Shown here piece after piece: positions 1 through 9,772 of a DNA stretch of 64,000 bases. The notes beneath the pieces were generated by a model. The model worked only from the letters and a program-made list of their open reading frames with translations, was not told where the DNA came from and did not search any database. Each line of letters opens with the position of its first letter. Position 1 is the first letter of the stretch. Position numbers and translations under genes: made by a program. Source of the stretch: UBA11524 sp045591175 (GTDB lineage Bacteria; Bacillota; Clostridia; Christensenellales; Aristaeellaceae); the NCBI GenBank assembly GCA_045591175.1, contig JAZNSI010000032.1, forward strand, positions 1 through 64,000. Reading direction: 5' to 3'.

Positions 1-76
1 ATTCAGGGAATCCTCTGCAACCAGAGCCGCCCCGCATTGCAGCCGCTCGACCAACTCCAAAAGAGCAGGAGGGGGT

Positions 77-108
77 CCGGGGGAAACGCCATTTTGCGTT
101 TCCCCCGG
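77..108. repeat. Perfect 13-bp GC-rich inverted repeat
   Basis: A perfect stem (77-89 with 96-108) encloses a six-base loop. A second nested palindromic stretch follows to about position 150. No U-tract follows on either strand, so it is not a typical terminator. No convincing gene lies in 1-217; the short open frames here are arginine-rich and have no ribosome binding site. Confidence 0.5.
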
Positions 109-180
109 CGGCTTTGCGCGCGCGGGTCGATGACCCTTCGACGCGCGAAAGCGGCCTCCCGGCAACATGATGCACAACCT

Positions 181-209
181 AAAAAGGAGCCGTGCCAATG
201 CACAGCTCC
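181..209 (-). terminator. Terminator of the ABC exporter operon
   Basis: On the minus strand GGAGC-TGTGC pairs with GCACG-GCTCC around a four-base loop and is followed by TTTTT. It lies just past the stop codon of the second exporter gene. Confidence 0.75.
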
Positions 210-217
210 CTGCGAAA

Positions 218-2020
218 TCAGATGTTAACGCCCTGCTCCCTCGCCTGCGCGGTATACAGCTCGTAATACGCGCCCTTCTTCGCCATCAGCTCATCATGAG
301 AGCCAGCTTCCATGATCCCCTTGTTGCCAATGTACAGAATCCGGTCGCAGTTCTTGATGGTGGACAAACGGTGCGCGATGATGAAGGACGTGCGGCCCTT
401 GAGCAGCGCCTGAATGCCGTCCTGCAGCAGCTTCTCCGTCTTGGTGTCGATGGAGGAGGTCGCCTCGTCCAGAATGAGGATGCGCGGGTCGCTCAGCAGC
501 GTGCGGGCAAAGGCGATCAGCTGACGCTGACCCTGAGACAGGCTGGAGCCGCGCTCGTTGACGCTGGTCGCGTACTTCTCAGGCATCTCCTGGATGAAAT
601 CGTCCGCGCGGACAACCGCAGCAGCCTGGCGGACTTCCTCGTCGGTGGCGTTCAGGCGGCCGTAGCGGATGTTGTCCATCAGCGTGCCGGTGAAGATGAA
701 GGAATCCTGCAGCATGATGCCCAGCTGAGTGCGCAGGCTGTGAATGGTCACGTCGGTGATGTCGTGCTTCACGCCGCTTTCGTCGGTGAGGAGGATGCGG
801 CCGCCGCGCAGGTTGTAGAACCGGCACAGCAGGTTCACGATGGTGGACTTGCCCGCGCCCGTGGGGCCGACCAACGCGATGGATTCGCCGGCCTTGACGT
901 GCAGGTTCATGTCCTCCAGCACCGTCTGGCCTTCCTCGTAGCCGAAGTTGATGTGCTCGAAGGCAACCTCGCCGGTGATCTCGGGCAGGGTGGTCGCGCC
1001 GGGCTTGTCATCCACCACAACGGGCTCGTCCATGGTCTCGAAGATGCGCTCCAGATAGGCCATGTTGTTGACGAAGGAGTTGTAGATGTTCGCCAGATTG
1101 GTGATGGGCTGCCAGAAGCGGTTAAGGTACTGGCCCATCGCCAGGATGGTACCGAAGGCGATGATGTCGCCGCCCAGCCAGTACACGCCCGCGATGTAGA
1201 GCAGGGTGTAGACGAGCTGGGTGATGGTCTGGGAGGTGACCCAGACGCTGTTGGAGATGTAGATGGCGCGCATCCAGGCCTTGCGGCAGGCGATGGCCAG
1301 CTTCTGCATGATGGAGATGTTGACCTCCTGGCGGGCAAAGAGCTGGGAAACGCGCACGCCGTCGATGGACTCGGCCAGGTAGGCGTTGTAGTTGGAATTC
1401 TTGTTGGACTGATTCTGCCAGGCCTTGCGCTGCCGGGGCTTGATGAACATGATGAAGGCCACGAACACCGGCAGACCCGCCACGACCACCGTGGCCAGCG
1501 TGGGCTCGGTGGCGTACATGAACACCACGATGAAGAGGACGTTGATGATCTCCAGGATGGCGTTGATGATGCCGTTGGACAGGATGTCCGAGACGGAGTT
1601 GACGTAGTTGATCACGCGCACCAGGATCTTTCCGGCGGGGCGGCTGTCATAGTAGGAGAAGGGCAGCCGCTGCAGGTGAGCAAACAGGTCCTTGCGGATG
1701 TCGTAGATGATGTCCTGGGACACCTTGGCCATCATGCGGGAGCGGATGACCGTGAACACGATGGAGATGGAGATGATGCCCAGATACGCCAGGGCCATGG
1801 GGATCAGCTGATCCGCGGCCTTGTTGGGGACGATCACGTTCAGTACATGCTCGGTGATCTTGGGGGAGAACAGGCCCGCAACGGATGCACAGGCGCTCAG
1901 CAGCAGCGCCAGCAGCATCTTCCACTTGTGGCGGCCGATGTAATGGAGGGTCCGCTTCAAATGGCCTGCGTCAAAGGGGCTTTCCAGGCTCTCGTCAACG
2001 TCAAATTTGTTGCGTGCCAT
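218..2020 (-). CDS. ABC exporter half-transporter, consensus ATPase subunit
   Basis: This is a fused permease/ATPase half-transporter of 600 residues. The six-helix membrane domain fills residues 30-320 and the nucleotide-binding domain 350-600. Walker A (GPTGAGKS) is at 385-392, the signature LSQGQ at 494-498, Walker B ILILDE at 514-519 with the catalytic Glu present, and the switch His near 550. It lies 2 bases downstream of a second half-transporter whose catalytic Glu is Asp, so the pair probably forms a heterodimeric exporter of the TM287/288 or BmrCD type. Substrate is unknown; drugs or lipids are usual for this class. Function as an exporter is secure by family, partner choice is inference. 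Confidence 0.93.
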   Translation of the reverse strand: MARNKFDVDESLESPFDAGHLKRTLHYIGRHKWKMLLALLLSACASVAGLFSPKITEHVLNVIVPNKAADQLIPMALAYLGIISISIVFTVIRSRMMAKVSQDIIYDIRKDLFAHLQRLPFSYYDSRPAGKILVRVINYVNSVSDILSNGIINAILEIINVLFIVVFMYATEPTLATVVVAGLPVFVAFIMFIKPRQRKAWQNQSNKNSNYNAYLAESIDGVRVSQLFARQEVNISIMQKLAIACRKAWMRAIYISNSVWVTSQTITQLVYTLLYIAGVYWLGGDIIAFGTILAMGQYLNRFWQPITNLANIYNSFVNNMAYLERIFETMDEPVVVDDKPGATTLPEITGEVAFEHINFGYEEGQTVLEDMNLHVKAGESIALVGPTGAGKSTIVNLLCRFYNLRGGRILLTDESGVKHDITDVTIHSLRTQLGIMLQDSFIFTGTLMDNIRYGRLNATDEEVRQAAAVVRADDFIQEMPEKYATSVNERGSSLSQGQRQLIAFARTLLSDPRILILDEATSSIDTKTEKLLQDGIQALLKGRTSFIIAHRLSTIKNCDRILYIGNKGIMEAGSHDELMAKKGAYYELYTAQAREQGVNI

Positions 2021-2022
2021 GC

Positions 2023-3780
<1,758 letters not shown>

Positions 3781-3867
3781 GGTGCTCTTTTCCCTCCTGT
3801 ATGTTCCGGCAAGCCGGATGCGAGCGGACATGCCGCCGTCGGTCGTGAGCCACACAATTTCGCGGAC

Positions 3868-3898
3868 AGTATAGCACGGAATCGTTGCGCGCGCAACG
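3868..3898 (-). promoter_or_regulatory. Promoter and 16-bp palindromic operator of the ABC exporter
   Basis: On the minus strand TTGCGC (3891-3896) and TATACT (3868-3873) are 17 bases apart. A perfect palindrome, CGTTGCGCGCGCAACG (3883-3898), covers the -35 box. Binding there by a MarR- or TetR-type repressor is inferred. The stretch 3899-4100 holds no gene that I can support. Confidence 0.7.
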
Positions 3899-4107
3899 GC
3901 TGAAATGGGAGGTTTCCAGTCAAATTGGACAAATCATCCGTTATCTGATCAGAAGGATCGGATGCTTGCTCCGATCGGCGATATTTATAATGAAGAAATT
4001 GTTGCGGGTGGGAGAAAATGGGCGGCACGACAAAACGTGGCATGTGACCCGCCCTGCCAGTCCACGGCGCCGGGAAATATTTCCGCAAAATTTTTTGAAA
4101 AAAGGTG

Positions 4108-4136
4108 TTGACAAGCCCTCCGTCCTGTGATATACT
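4108..4136 (+). promoter_or_regulatory. Strong tRNA operon promoter
   Basis: TTGACA (4108-4113) and TATACT (4131-4136) are separated by 17 bases. A/T tracts just upstream (about 4078-4104) resemble an UP element, which suits a stable-RNA promoter. Confidence 0.9.
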
Positions 4137-4181
4137 AACTCTCGCAGTCGAGCGAGAAGCTCCCTGCCGGATATAAGCCGA

Positions 4182-4252
4182 TGGGGAATGGTGTAACGGT
4201 AGCACCTGCGACTCTGACTCGTATTGCCTAGGTTCGAATCCTAGTTCCCCAG
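4182..4252 (+). tRNA. tRNA-Gln (CTG)
   Basis: The cloverleaf folds fully: acceptor TGGGGAA with TTCCCCA, D-stem GTG/CAC, T-stem CTAGG/CCTAG around TTCGAAT. The anticodon loop CTCTGAC gives CTG, reading CAG. The CCA end is not encoded. Confidence 0.95.
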
Positions 4253-4260
4253 CTTTATAT

Positions 4261-4333
4261 GCCTCCGTTGTGTAGAGGCCTAGCACGCGGCCCTCTCAAG
4301 GCTGAAACAGGGGTTCGAATCCCCTCGGAGGTG
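4261..4333 (+). tRNA. tRNA-Glu (CTC)
   Basis: Acceptor GCCTCCG pairs with CGGAGGT (one G-U pair), and the T-loop is TTCGAAT. The anticodon loop CTCTCAA gives CTC, reading GAG. It is co-transcribed with tRNA-Gln, 8 bases downstream. No encoded CCA. Confidence 0.95.
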
Positions 4334-4336
4334 CTT

Positions 4337-4374
4337 AAGCGCTGAATCGTAAGGTTCAGCGCTTTCACTTTTTT
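4337..4374 (+). terminator. tRNA operon terminator
   Basis: AGCGCTGAA pairs with TTCAGCGCT and is followed by a T-rich tail ending in TTTTTT. Confidence 0.9.
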
Positions 4375-4480
4375 ATGGACGATCCTGCTCGCTGGTGTGT
4401 GGCAGGCCTGCAACTTGTATTATCCGCCCTGGCATGTCCCACCGACCATATCATCCATCTGCCTTATCGCCATGCAATTC

Positions 4481-4522
4481 GCCCTGCCGGAAGCTGCAGC
4501 TTTGTCTTCCGCAGGGCGTTTT
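4481..4522 (+). terminator. Terminator-like hairpin in the gap after the tRNAs
   Basis: GCCCTGCCGGAAG (4481-4493) pairs with CTTCCGCAGGGC (4506-4517) and is followed by GTTTTC. No gene that it would serve is visible between 4375 and 4583, so it could be a back-up terminator or part of a small RNA. Confidence 0.4.
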
Positions 4523-4583
4523 CGATAACCAAAATGCAAGTACAAAGAAAAAACATTTTTTCATGAAATCCTGCATTGTTGTC

Positions 4584-4611
4584 TTGCAATTCCACTGGGA
4601 TGGTGTATAAT
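4584..4611 (+). promoter_or_regulatory. Promoter of the 39-residue membrane peptide
   Basis: TTGCAA (4584-4589) and a consensus TATAAT (4606-4611) are 16 bases apart. Confidence 0.8.
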
Positions 4612-4680
4612 GGTAAATGAAAGAGAGTTCATGCAGGGATTCCTGCATGGTTTGGAACGATATGGTGAGGAGGTATGGTT

Positions 4681-4800
4681 ATGATGTGGATGCTGCTGGC
4701 GGCTCTGGTGGGTGTTGTGGTGCTGTCCGTGTCGGATCAGCTCCGGCGCGAAAATGAAGTGCATTGCGTGACCATGCTGGGCCGCGAGTACTCGCTGTAA
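4681..4800 (+). CDS. 39-residue single-span membrane peptide
   Basis: A short gene below usual length cut-offs. ATG at 4681 has GAGGAGG seven bases upstream; the ATG at 4675 is too close to it. Residues 3-17 are hydrophobic and form one membrane span. A charged segment (DQLRRENE) follows, then a short tail with one Cys ending GREYSL. It has its own promoter and its own terminator, so it is a monocistronic unit. I do not recognise a family. Small regulatory or structural membrane peptides have this layout, but no function can be assigned. Confidence 0.65.
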   Translation: MMWMLLAALVGVVVLSVSDQLRRENEVHCVTMLGREYSL

Positions 4801-4813
4801 TCGAAGCGTATTC

Positions 4814-4841
4814 CCCCGGAGCGACATGCTCCGGGGTTTTT
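4814..4841 (+). terminator. Terminator of the 39-residue peptide gene
   Basis: CCCCGGAGC (4814-4822) pairs with GCTCCGGGG (4828-4836) and is followed by TTTTT. Confidence 0.9.
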
Positions 4842-4849
4842 CTGTGCAT

Positions 4850-4882
4850 AAAAAGGGGACTGCCGTCATGACAGTCCCCTTC
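4850..4882 (-). terminator. Terminator of pheST
   Basis: On the minus strand AAGGGGACTG pairs with CAGTCCCCTT and runs into a U-tract. It starts just after the pheT stop codon. Confidence 0.85.
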
Positions 4883-4892
4883 AAATTTGCAA

Positions 4893-7253
4893 TTACTTCT
4901 TCAGCGCGATGCCCTGCTTCTCCAGGTCGGCGATGACGCCGTCCACCACGGCCTGCACTTCCTCGCGGGTGAGGGTGCGCTCGGCATGAGAGAAGAAGAT
5001 GCGCACAGTGATGGACTTGCCCGCATCGTCCACGTAGGTGCCCACGACAGCCACCTTGTTGACCAGGGGGCTGTTGGCGGCCTCGACGGCCTTCTTGATG
5101 GGCTCGTACTTGTCGGCGATGAAGGTCAGATCCTGCTCCATGCCGGGGAAGCGGCTGGGCTCGACGTACTTGATGCGTTCAGCGCCGATGTTCGCCAGCG
5201 CGTTGATGTCGATCTCCGCGAAGACGATGGCGGCCTTCTTGTCGATCTTCTTGCTGACGACGGGGTGCGCCACGCCGATGGTGCCCAGGGTCACGCCGTC
5301 GCAGACGATGGCGTTCAGGTTCTTGGGATGTTCCCAGGAGTGGGCGGCTTCCGCCTTCACCCAGTTGAGCTCCTTGTGCTTCAGGTCGTCCACGGTGACG
5401 GCCAGCATGTCGCGGAGCTTGAAGTACAGGGCCTCCACGCTCTCCACCTTGCTGAACAGGGTGATGCAGAGCTTCTTGTACTCCTTGGCCAGGCCCTTTT
5501 CGCAGCAGCCCTGGGCCACGCGGCCCACCTCGAACACGCCGAAGGAGGGCGCGTAGGACGTGTTGCCCTTCACCTGCACCAGCTGAGTGGGTACGATGGA
5601 GCGGCGGATGACTTCGATGTTGGGGTTGGCGGCGCCCAGCAGGCGGATGTTGTCCTCCACCTCGATGCCCAGCTTCTTGTACTCGTCGGAGTACTGCCAG
5701 ACGTAGGAGTGCACCTCATGCAGGCCGTAGCGCTTGACGAGGATGTCCTTCACCTTGTTCTCGGTGGTCTTTTCCACATGCTCGCGCACGGGGTACAGGG
5801 GCGCTTCGGCGGTGTGAACGTCGAAGTTGTCGTAGCCGTAGATACGGGTGATCTCCTCGATGATGTCGGCCTTGATGGTCACGTCCTTGGTGGCGCGCCA
5901 GGAGGGCACGTCCACAGAGAACTTGTCGCCATCATGACGGACGACGAAGCCCAGCGCGGTCAGGGTGCTGACAATGTGCTCATCGCTGATCTCGATGCCG
6001 GTGTAGCGATCCACGAAGCGCTTGTCGAAGTCCAGGGTGATCTGAGGATACTGGAAGGCGCGCTCGTCGGTCAGGCAGGAGGTGACGCGCATGCCCTCGT
6101 CGGCGTCCTGCAGGAGCTTGACGAAGCGGGCGATGGCGGGCACGGTCATCTCGGGATCGAGGGACTTCTCATAGCGGGCGGACGCGTCGGTACGATGGCC
6201 CAGGCGAACGGTGGACTTGCGGACAGAAGCCGCGTCGAAGGTAGCGGATTCCAGAGTCAGGCTGGTGGTGTCGGCCACGATCTCGGAGTCCAGACCGCCC
6301 ATGATGCCAGCGATGGCCACGGGCTTGTCGCCGTTGCAGATCATCAGGGTGTTCTCGTCGATGTTGCGCTCCACCTTGTCCAGGGTCTGGAAGGTGAAGG
6401 GCTCGGCAAAGCGCTTGATGCGGATCTTCTCCACCTTGCGGCTGTCGAAGGCGTGCATGGGCTGGCCCATCTCCAGCATCAGGTAGTTGGTCAGGTCGGC
6501 CAGCAGGTTGATGGCGCGCATGCCGCAGTAGAACAGGCGGATGCGCATGTTCATGGGCGCGACGTTACGGGTGATGTTCTCCACCGTCAGGCAGGAATAG
6601 CGCTGGCAGAGGGGATCCTCGATCTTCATGTCGATGGCGGGCAGGTTCTTGTACTGCTCCAGATCAACGACGGCCATGGGCTTCAGCGGACGCTTGGCCA
6701 GCGCGGCGAACTCGCGGGCGATGCCGTAGTGGCCCCACAGGTCGGGACGATTGGTCAGGGACTTGTTATCCACCTCGAACACGATGTCATCGATCTGCCA
6801 CAGGTCCTTCACGTCGGTGCCGACGGCCACGTCCTCGGTGATGTCCATGATGCCGTCGTTGTTGTCGCTCAGGCCCAGCTCCTTTTCGGAGCAGCACATG
6901 CCGTGGCTGGTGTAACCGGCCAGCTTGCGGGGCGCGATGGTGATCTCACCGATCTGGGCGCCCAGCTTGGCAAAGGCGGTCTTCATTCCCACGCGGACAT
7001 TGGGCGCGCCGCAGACCACGTCCACCAGCTCGGCTTCGCCGCAGTCCACCTTCAGCAGGTGGAGCTTCTTGCTTTCGGGATGATTCTCAACGCTCTTGAT
7101 CTCCGCCACGACAACGCCGGAGAGGTCGGAGCCCTTGAGGAAGATCTCGTTCTCCACCTCGGCGGTGGACAGGGAGAACTGATGGATCAGCGCCATCAGG
7201 TCAATGCCGGAAAGATCCACGAATTCCTGGATCCAGTTCATAGAAATATACAT
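4893..7253 (-). CDS. pheT: Phenylalanyl-tRNA synthetase beta subunit
   Basis: The beta chain of the alpha2-beta2 synthetase that charges tRNA-Phe (786 residues, normal length). The N-terminal tRNA-binding (EMAP-like) domain spans about 40-150. The B3/B4 editing region follows, then a B5 domain around residues 400-480, and the ferredoxin-fold anticodon-binding domain closes the C-terminus from about residue 690. The start has an AAGGAG site. It lies 121 bases downstream of pheS in the same transcript and shares its T-box control. Identification is firm. Confidence 0.97.
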   Translation of the reverse strand: MYISMNWIQEFVDLSGIDLMALIHQFSLSTAEVENEIFLKGSDLSGVVVAEIKSVENHPESKKLHLLKVDCGEAELVDVVCGAPNVRVGMKTAFAKLGAQIGEITIAPRKLAGYTSHGMCCSEKELGLSDNNDGIMDITEDVAVGTDVKDLWQIDDIVFEVDNKSLTNRPDLWGHYGIAREFAALAKRPLKPMAVVDLEQYKNLPAIDMKIEDPLCQRYSCLTVENITRNVAPMNMRIRLFYCGMRAINLLADLTNYLMLEMGQPMHAFDSRKVEKIRIKRFAEPFTFQTLDKVERNIDENTLMICNGDKPVAIAGIMGGLDSEIVADTTSLTLESATFDAASVRKSTVRLGHRTDASARYEKSLDPEMTVPAIARFVKLLQDADEGMRVTSCLTDERAFQYPQITLDFDKRFVDRYTGIEISDEHIVSTLTALGFVVRHDGDKFSVDVPSWRATKDVTIKADIIEEITRIYGYDNFDVHTAEAPLYPVREHVEKTTENKVKDILVKRYGLHEVHSYVWQYSDEYKKLGIEVEDNIRLLGAANPNIEVIRRSIVPTQLVQVKGNTSYAPSFGVFEVGRVAQGCCEKGLAKEYKKLCITLFSKVESVEALYFKLRDMLAVTVDDLKHKELNWVKAEAAHSWEHPKNLNAIVCDGVTLGTIGVAHPVVSKKIDKKAAIVFAEIDINALANIGAERIKYVEPSRFPGMEQDLTFIADKYEPIKKAVEAANSPLVNKVAVVGTYVDDAGKSITVRIFFSHAERTLTREEVQAVVDGVIADLEKQGIALKK

Positions 7254-7374
7254 AGCTTGTTTTCACTCCTTCTCTTTTGCAGGGCTTTCCGATTATAACA
7301 TTGCTTGATGCTTTGCCTTCGGCAACTCTCCACTGGAGAGCCGCATCCGCGCAATGCCCCCTGCACCCCTTCGG

Positions 7375-8427
7375 TTACTCGTCGTCGGTGAACTGGGACA
7401 GGCGGGTCAGGTTGCCGCTGTTCAGGTCACGGATGTCCTTCACGCCGTACTGCATCATGGCCAGACGGGTCAGGCCCAGGCCGAAGGCGAAGCCGGTGTA
7501 CTCCTCGGGGTCGATGCTGCCGGCCTTGAGGACTTCGGGGTGGATCATGCCGCAGGGGCACAGCTCCAGCCAGCCGGAGTGCTTGCAGGAGGGGCAGCCC
7601 TCGCCGCCGCAGATCAGGCAGGAGATGTCCAGCTCGAAGCCGGGCTCAACGAAGGGGAAGAAGCCGGGACGCAGGCGAACCTTGATGTCCTTGCGGAACA
7701 CTTCGGACAGCATGGTCTTCATGAAGTAGATCAGGTTGGAGATGGAGATGTTCTTGTCCACCATCATGCCTTCCATCTGGAAGAAGGTGTTCTCGTGGCA
7801 GGCGTCGGTGGCCTCGTTGCGGAAGCAGCGGCCGGGGAACACAGCCTTGATCGGCACGCCGTTGTTCACCAGATCATCGCGGTACTTGCGGTAGATGGCG
7901 TTTTGGGCGGCGGAAGTCTGGGTCTTGAGCAGCTGGCCATTGTCCAGGTAGTAGGTATCCTGCATGTCGCGGGCGGGGTGGAACTTGGGGATGTTCAGGG
8001 ACTCGAAGCACTCGTAGTCCGTGACGATCTCTGCATAGTCCTCCAGGTGGAAGCCCATGGTGCGGAACACCTGCTCACACTGGCGCTGCACCAGGGTAAT
8101 GGGGTGGTAGGAGCCGCGATCCATGTTGGCGGGCATGGACACGTCGAACTCGGGCAGGGCGTCGATCTCCGCCTGCAGCTCGGCAGCCTTCATGGCCTCC
8201 AGCTTCTCCGCCAGGGCGACGGTAATTGCGTTCTTCAGCTCGTTGGTTTCGGCGCCGATGGTCTTGCGCTCCTCCACGGACATGTTGCCCATGCCCTTGA
8301 GCAGCTCGGTCATCTTGCCCTTCTTGCCCAGGTAGCCCACGCGCAGGGCTTCCAGCGCAGCCATGTCGGCCACCTGAGAAAGCTCGGCTTCGAAGCTTGC
8401 CTTCAGGGCAGCGATCTTCTCGTTCAT
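7375..8427 (-). CDS. pheS: Phenylalanyl-tRNA synthetase alpha subunit
   Basis: The catalytic chain of phenylalanyl-tRNA synthetase (350 residues). An N-terminal coiled-coil arm of about 85 residues is followed by the class II core. Motif 2 reads FRNEATDACHENTFFQMEG, and motif 3 contains FGLGLTRLAM. A four-Cys insert (CLICGGEGCPSC) precedes GMIHPEVL, as in many bacterial alpha subunits. AGGAGG precedes the start. It is first in the operon, directly behind the T-box leader. Confidence 0.98.
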   Translation of the reverse strand: MNEKIAALKASFEAELSQVADMAALEALRVGYLGKKGKMTELLKGMGNMSVEERKTIGAETNELKNAITVALAEKLEAMKAAELQAEIDALPEFDVSMPANMDRGSYHPITLVQRQCEQVFRTMGFHLEDYAEIVTDYECFESLNIPKFHPARDMQDTYYLDNGQLLKTQTSAAQNAIYRKYRDDLVNNGVPIKAVFPGRCFRNEATDACHENTFFQMEGMMVDKNISISNLIYFMKTMLSEVFRKDIKVRLRPGFFPFVEPGFELDISCLICGGEGCPSCKHSGWLELCPCGMIHPEVLKAGSIDPEEYTGFAFGLGLTRLAMMQYGVKDIRDLNSGNLTRLSQFTDDE

Positions 8428-8452
8428 GTATGTTGCCTCCTTTAAGAATTAC

Positions 8453-8683
8453 ATAAAAAACTCCGCCTCATCAAAATGAGACGGAGATATCCGCGGTACC
8501 ACTCAAATTGCGATGCGTCGCACCGCCACTCGATGCCTTAACGCGGCAAACGCCCGGAAACGGGAACTCGCGGGGTGAAATTCGTCATTCCGTGTCCCTG
8601 CGTCCTTTCAGCATGCGGACGCTCTCTGTGAGGGATGGGCGGAAGCCTACTTGGGCCCGGTCATCGTCTTTGATATGCAATAC
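8453..8683 (-). ncRNA. T-box leader (tRNA-Phe sensing) of pheST
   Basis: The minus strand carries the conserved T-box core GAGTGGTACCGCGG (about 8507-8494), and a long stem I lies upstream. On the 3' side of stem I the segment GAATTTCACC holds a TTC triplet at 8579-8577, the expected Phe specifier. Uncharged tRNA-Phe should pair with the specifier and T-box bulge and favour the antiterminator, which turns on pheST. The specifier assignment rests on position and sequence, not on a folded model. Confidence 0.92.
8455..8486 (-). terminator. T-box regulated terminator
   Basis: CTCCG-CTCAT pairs with ATGAG-CGGAG around a short loop, followed on the minus strand by TTTTTT. It competes with the T-box antiterminator. 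Confidence 0.9.
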
Positions 8684-8689
8684 CCGTAC

Positions 8690-8718
8690 ATTTTAGCACG
8701 GTTTCTGGGGATTTGCAA
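8690..8718 (-). promoter_or_regulatory. Promoter of the pheST operon
   Basis: TTGCAA (8713-8718) and TAAAAT (8690-8695), read on the minus strand, are 17 bases apart, directly upstream of the T-box leader. Confidence 0.85.
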
Positions 8719-8767
8719 GGGGAAATTGACGATATGAGGCGCTCCCGTCGGAGAGCCTTTGGCGTTT

Positions 8768-9271
8768 TCACAGCCGCATATGCCGCATGTACTTCATCAC
8801 CCGGTCAGCGCAGACGCCGGTGATGGCGCCAAAGACCAGTCCGCCGATCATCAGGAAGGGCAGGAAGGACAGCAAGCCAGAGGTATTCACCACCAGCAGC
8901 GCCATGAGGATCTGGCCCACATGGTGCATCACGCCGCCCACGATGGACACCGTGACGGGGTGCATGCCCTTCACGCGGGAGATCAGCACCATCGCCGTCA
9001 GGGATACCACGCCGCCGGCAAGGCCCATGGCGAAGCTCACGCCCAGGCTGCCGAAGAGCACGTTGGACAGGAACACCTTGAAGGCCATCAGCACATAGGC
9101 CGTGGGGATGTCCAGCATGTACACCGCGAAGATCAGCACGCTGTTGGACAGGCCCAGCTTCAGCGCGGGATGGGGCGTGGGGATCTGCTTTTCGATCCAG
9201 CCCAGGATCAGCATCATCCCCAGCAGCAATCCGCACAGCGCCACCCGCTTGGCATTGAAACGTTTATTCAT
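8768..9271 (-). CDS. Gx transporter / heptaprenyl diphosphate synthase component I family membrane protein
   Basis: A polytopic membrane protein of 167 residues with four to five helices, rich in Gly and Leu. The sequence matches the family labelled Gx transporter or heptaprenyl diphosphate synthase component I. Its fold resembles the substrate-binding subunits of ECF-type carriers. The start overlaps the end of the upstream NusG-II gene by 8 bases, so the two are translationally coupled. This pairing recurs in Clostridia, where it sits near electron-transport or isoprenoid genes. The transported molecule is not known. Confidence 0.85.
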   Translation of the reverse strand: MNKRFNAKRVALCGLLLGMMLILGWIEKQIPTPHPALKLGLSNSVLIFAVYMLDIPTAYVLMAFKVFLSNVLFGSLGVSFAMGLAGGVVSLTAMVLISRVKGMHPVTVSIVGGVMHHVGQILMALLVVNTSGLLSFLPFLMIGGLVFGAITGVCADRVMKYMRHMRL

Positions 9272-9710
9272 CCGTGGCCTCCGTCACAAACGCGAGGGGG
9301 TAATTCGCGCGGGTCTCCTCCTCGGTGAGCAGCTCCAGGATCACCTCGTTGGGCAGGCAGAGGATCTTGTTCTGCAGCACGCGGTCGCCGCGGTTGCTCA
9401 GGGTCACGGTGCCCTGGTGGATGCAGTCCTGACCCGCGCAGGTGGAGGTATGCATCTTCACGCTTTCCGGCGTGACCTCGATGACGTTGACCATCTCCCC
9501 GCGGGTGATGGTGTAGCGGGTGCTTTCGTCCAGCTTGATGGGCATGTAGGTCTCCCCAGCCACATTGATGACCAGGTACGCCGTCGTATCCTCCGCGACG
9601 GGGGCCAGCCTGGGACGCAGGAGGCTCGCCACCAGCGCCACCAATGCGATCAGCGCCACCAGCGCGCCGATGACGATCAGGTTCCGTTTATCAAATCGCT
9701 TCTGTTCCAC
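9264..9710 (-). CDS. NusG domain II-containing protein
   Basis: 148 residues from a GTG start with GGAG eight bases upstream; the longer frame lacks such a site. Residues 7-32 form one membrane anchor. The outside portion (about 45-130) is a NusG domain II fold with the two-Cys motif TCAGQDCIHQG and the segment ILCLPNEVILEL. It is not a transcription factor despite the name; the domain is extracytoplasmic. It is coupled to the Gx transporter gene. Role unknown. Confidence 0.88.
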   Translation of the reverse strand: MEQKRFDKRNLIVIGALVALIALVALVASLLRPRLAPVAEDTTAYLVINVAGETYMPIKLDESTRYTITRGEMVNVIEVTPESVKMHTSTCAGQDCIHQGTVTLSNRGDRVLQNKILCLPNEVILELLTEEETRANYPLAFVTEATDE

Positions 9711-9743
9711 AGAAACAGCTCCTTTGGTCAGGGTATCAATATT

Positions 9744-9772
9744 ATGATACACGATTCGGGAGCCTTCGTCAA
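9744..9772 (-). promoter_or_regulatory. Promoter of the NusG-II/Gx operon
   Basis: TTGACG (9767-9772) and TATCAT (9744-9749) on the minus strand are 17 bases apart. The -35 box overlaps the stop codon of the upstream Spo0A-like gene. Confidence 0.75.

Noticed and set aside
64..150. Small structured RNA gene at the left edge
   Set aside because: Stable hairpins are visible, but there is no promoter, no terminator T-run and no known fold.
4887..7298. Plus-strand open frame of about 800 codons opposite pheT
   Set aside because: Mirror of pheT codon use with no motifs or ribosome site; pheT is certain on the other strand.
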